Below are positions 47,256-49,291 of a stretch of 49,291 bases of DNA, piece after piece; position 1 is the first letter of the stretch, and every line of letters starts with the position of its first letter. This stretch comes from Piscirickettsiaceae bacterium NZ-RLO1. Lineage in GTDB: Bacteria > Pseudomonadota > Gammaproteobacteria > Piscirickettsiales > Piscirickettsiaceae. The stretch is taken from positions 1 through 49,291 of the forward strand of contig LVCQ01000005.1 of the NCBI GenBank assembly GCA_001644975.1, written 5' to 3'. The translations under genes and the position numbers were made by a program. Below the pieces are notes generated by a model. The model saw only the letters and a list, made by a program, of their open reading frames with translations, was not told the origin of the DNA and did not search any database.

Positions 47256-47784
47256 AAATCAGCCACTTTACGAAAACTCATTAAAACTTTACTATTCATA
47301 TATTTTAAAGTATAGCTTGCTATCTTTCATACCATGCTAATCTTAACGAGATCACTCATCTGTTCCTAACTGCAGTTTTCAATAACTATAAATCAATCTA
47401 AAACATCCGCATTATCATGAAAAACAGTGCAACGACACACTTAGTACTTTTAGTACCTAACATCATGCCCAAATAAATACGCAGATATAAATAACTAATT
47501 TAAAATGATATATTAAAGCCTCAACAGTATACTTTCACAACATAAGGATATGGATATGACACTAAAAAAAATAACAATCACAGCTGTATTTTGTATTTTT
47601 AAACCAACTATCTCTAGTATACGTATACATACAATCGATACACTTTAACCCCAAAAACTAAGGCCAGCTTTAGCCCATAACGGTGAAGACTTAAGTGTAA
47701 AAATGCATATTTTAACGTTGCGCTCAAAGAGTAGCAAACACCGAACTTACTCACTATTAATATTTTAAATGGCAGGAAAAAAAT
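47256..47784. other. AT-rich region, no convincing gene
   Basis: About 530 bases without a supported gene. A short ATG frame near 47556 (preceded by AAGGATATGG) stops after about 30 codons. The minus-strand frame at 47614-47811 has no ribosome-binding site. The stretch may include degraded sequence next to the repeat-bearing locus. Confidence 0.4.
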
Positions 47785-48625
47785 ATGCCTAATATTAAAA
47801 TCCCAGAACAAGATAGAATTCAGCGCATGTGTGATAAGCTAAATCGATTAGCAAGCGTTGCCGTAAGCGTCGCTACCTCGGTAGGTATTTTGCACATCCA
47901 ATGATGCAAAATCGCCGAGCAAAACGCGACGACTATAAACCCTCGGCTGCCCTCGTCACAGGGCATTACGTGCCTTGAATCGGCCACTACATACCCTGCT
48001 CTCAAATGGCGCTACGGCTCGTAAAGATTTTTAGACACTCGTTACGCTTGCTACAGACCTTACGGTCTTCCGCAACTCCGCTCTGCTAAAAATCCTCACC
48101 TACCTCGGCCTACTCACCCCGTGCTTTGCACTCCTTGGCTCGCAGCGAAGTAAAACTACTTTAAAACAAAAATCTGATCTAGATAAACTATTAATATCTA
48201 TTCCACACAATGGCTTTACCTCAATATTACCTACTATCAAGCACATTTGGCCTGAGCCAAATATTGAACACCCAAGATTGAAAGTTTACTTTTTAAAAAG
48301 ATTTATAGCCAATATGGTAGAGCACATCGCTACTCTAAAGAAATATGTTCACCCTACAGATAAACACAGCAGCACTGATGAGCATTTTTACTCTGAGCTA
48401 ATCAAATTGTTTGAAAATATTGAGTACATCCTGAATGATGAATGCCGTTATTATTATAATGGCGCTGATATCATAATTACCCCATTACTTGAAAAAAAAT
48501 CTCCAGAAGTCATTTGGGAGGTAGCTACATTGATTAAAGATCATGTAATGGAAGAAGGTGGGGACTTAGTTATTCCAGCAACCGACTTAGACTCAAAAGC
48601 CCTAGAAAAAGGTTGTGCACCATAA
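47785..48625 (+). pseudogene. Hypothetical gene split by repeat copy 5
   Basis: The gene starts at the ATG at 47785, preceded by GCAGGAAAAAAAT, and reads [20 protein letters not shown] to ...RLASVA. It is then cut by the repeat (47862-48147) and resumes SKTTLKQKSDLDKLL... to 48625. Removing exactly 286 bp gives GTT-GCA-AGT-AAA and one uninterrupted frame of 184 residues. No family recognised. The product is soluble and helical, ending DLDSKALEKGCAP. The element lies in the same orientation as the gene, so an RNA-level rescue cannot be excluded. Confidence 0.7.
47862..48147 (+). repeat. 286-bp interspersed repeat, copy 5 (inside a gene)
   Basis: Identical to the copy at 11901 as far as I can read. 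The flanks GCGTTGC and AAGTAAA join in frame when it is removed, with no target duplication. Confidence 0.93.
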
Positions 48626-48914
48626 TGATATGACCCTAATGTTCCGGTCAACTAAAATCCCACGCTTTTGATTGAAATTTTTCAAAGTCATGACACACCC
48701 GCAAAACGAGTGGCCTGACGATTGTAAGAAATCCATGGTAGAGATAAGAACCACAGAAACTCCACTTTAGGCTTAGCATAAAAATGGGAGCTGTATCCCC
48801 CATAAAAAAAATAGCCAATTGACAAGCAAAATCACAAATTACTGAAAAAAAGTTTTTGACATTGTTTTTAAATTAAACCGCCCTCCGTCATCTGAAGTGC
48901 AACACTACTCTATA
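48626..48914. other. Non-coding region including the probable end of an IS30-like element
   Basis: About 290 bases with no gene. On the minus strand, downstream of the transposase stop, TGTTGCACTTCAGATGACGG (about 48884-48903) resembles the end sequence usual after IS30-type transposases. The first part (48640-48660, GTTCCGGTCAACTAAAAT) may be the edge of another element, but I cannot confirm this. Confidence 0.4.
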
Positions 48915-49005
48915 CTAAGCCGCCATCAAATACTCTAAAAAAACATGATTAGGTGAGCGATAATTCAAACTCGCTCTTCTTCTGGTGTTCAATGTATGCT
49001 CTATT
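48915..49005 (-). pseudogene. IS30-family transposase, C-terminal end, cut by repeat copy 6
   Basis: The minus-strand frame reads [17 protein letters not shown] then [12 protein letters not shown] before TAG at 48915. This matches the C-terminus of IS30-type transposases (L-N-x-R-x-R-x-x-L-x-Y-x-(S/T)-P-x-x-V-F). Upstream in the gene, repeat copy 6 begins at 49006 in antisense orientation. The rest of the transposase, if present, lies beyond the window. Confidence 0.65.
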
Positions 49006-49291
49006 CGTAAGCGTCGCTACCTCGGTAGGTATTTTGCACATCCAATGATGCAAAATCGCCGAGCAAAACGCAACGACTATAAACCCTCGGCTGCCCTCGT
49101 CACAGGGCATTACGTGCCTTGAATCGGCCACTCCATACCCTGCTCTCAAATGGCGCTACGGCTCGTAAAGATTTTTAGACACTCGTTACGCTTGCTACAG
49201 ACCTTACGGTCTTCCGCAACTCCGCTCTGCTAAAAATCCTCACCTACCTCGGCCTACTCACCTCGTGCTTTGCACTCCTTGGCTCGCAGCG
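49006..49291 (+). repeat. 286-bp interspersed repeat, copy 6 (ends at the window edge)
   Basis: Three differences from the copy at 11901 (A at 49072, C at 49133, T at 49263). It ends with GCTCGCAGCG at the very last base of the window, so its right flank is not visible. It lies 858 bases from copy 5 in the same orientation. Confidence 0.92.

Noticed and set aside
47614-47811. Minus-strand 65-codon hydrophobic frame
   Set aside because: No ribosome-binding site, and it overlaps the well-supported plus-strand start at 47785.
47820-48005. Minus-strand frame of about 60 codons beginning [19 protein letters not shown], recurring at 48949-49149 and partly at other copies
   Set aside because: It is a by-product of the 286-bp repeat, lacks a ribosome-binding site, and its end runs into whatever flanks each copy. 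Identity between copies reflects DNA identity, not protein constraint. Such frames are easily mis-annotated as a protein family.

Overview
The window looks like a chromosomal segment of an AT-rich gammaproteobacterium with an intracellular, host-associated life style. Housekeeping genes are gammaproteobacterial in type and order: zapE, then divergent zapG and degQ as in E. coli, plus cydDC, putP-putA, tolC, mdh and nudF. Between them lie candidate effector-like genes (a kinase-like protein with repeats, a U-box-like protein, a degenerate HAD-like protein, small secreted proteins) and much insertion-sequence debris. The gene set and the abundant repeat are what I would expect of Piscirickettsia salmonis or a close relative. 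That name is recognition from memory, not something proved here.

Layout. 1-4.3 kb: truncated IS630-type transposase, an unknown gene, a kinase-like gene, and an IS5/IS427-type element broken by repeat copy 1. 4.5-8.5 kb (minus strand): KimA-like transporter with a 35-residue companion ORF and terminator, zapE, and an alpha/beta hydrolase. 8.6-10.5 kb: zapG-degQ. 10.5-12.4 kb: accessory island in which repeat copy 2 splits a U-box-like gene and an inverted copy 3 lies just upstream. 12.5-16.5 kb (minus): methyltransferase, LbtU-like porin, peroxiredoxin. 16.9-23.6 kb (plus): proline-use cluster (30-residue membrane peptide, putP, frameshifted putA, enolase-superfamily enzyme). 23.7-32.7 kb: repeat copy 4, cytochrome b561, dead IS1-like element, CinA-like gene, P-type ATPase, FadL-like porin, a second IS1 relic and a POT transporter. 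33-36.7 kb: nhaD behind a 10-bp tandem repeat, a secreted unknown and the HAD-like gene. 36.7-47.3 kb: cydDC, yqiA-like gene, pcm-like gene, tolC, mdh, nudF, HU, a NUC1-fold protein lacking its catalytic motif, and small proteins. 47.8-49.3 kb: a gene split by repeat copy 5 and an IS30-like fragment cut by copy 6, which ends exactly at the window edge.

The most notable signal is a 286-bp non-coding repeat present six times. Three copies are nearly identical, two differ by 2-3 bases and one is clearly older. Where it interrupts a reading frame, deleting exactly the 286 (or 288) bp restores that frame with no target duplication. It also has strong nested stem-loops. It behaves like a recently active, compact, structured mobile element without its own protein. 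How it moves cannot be told from this window.
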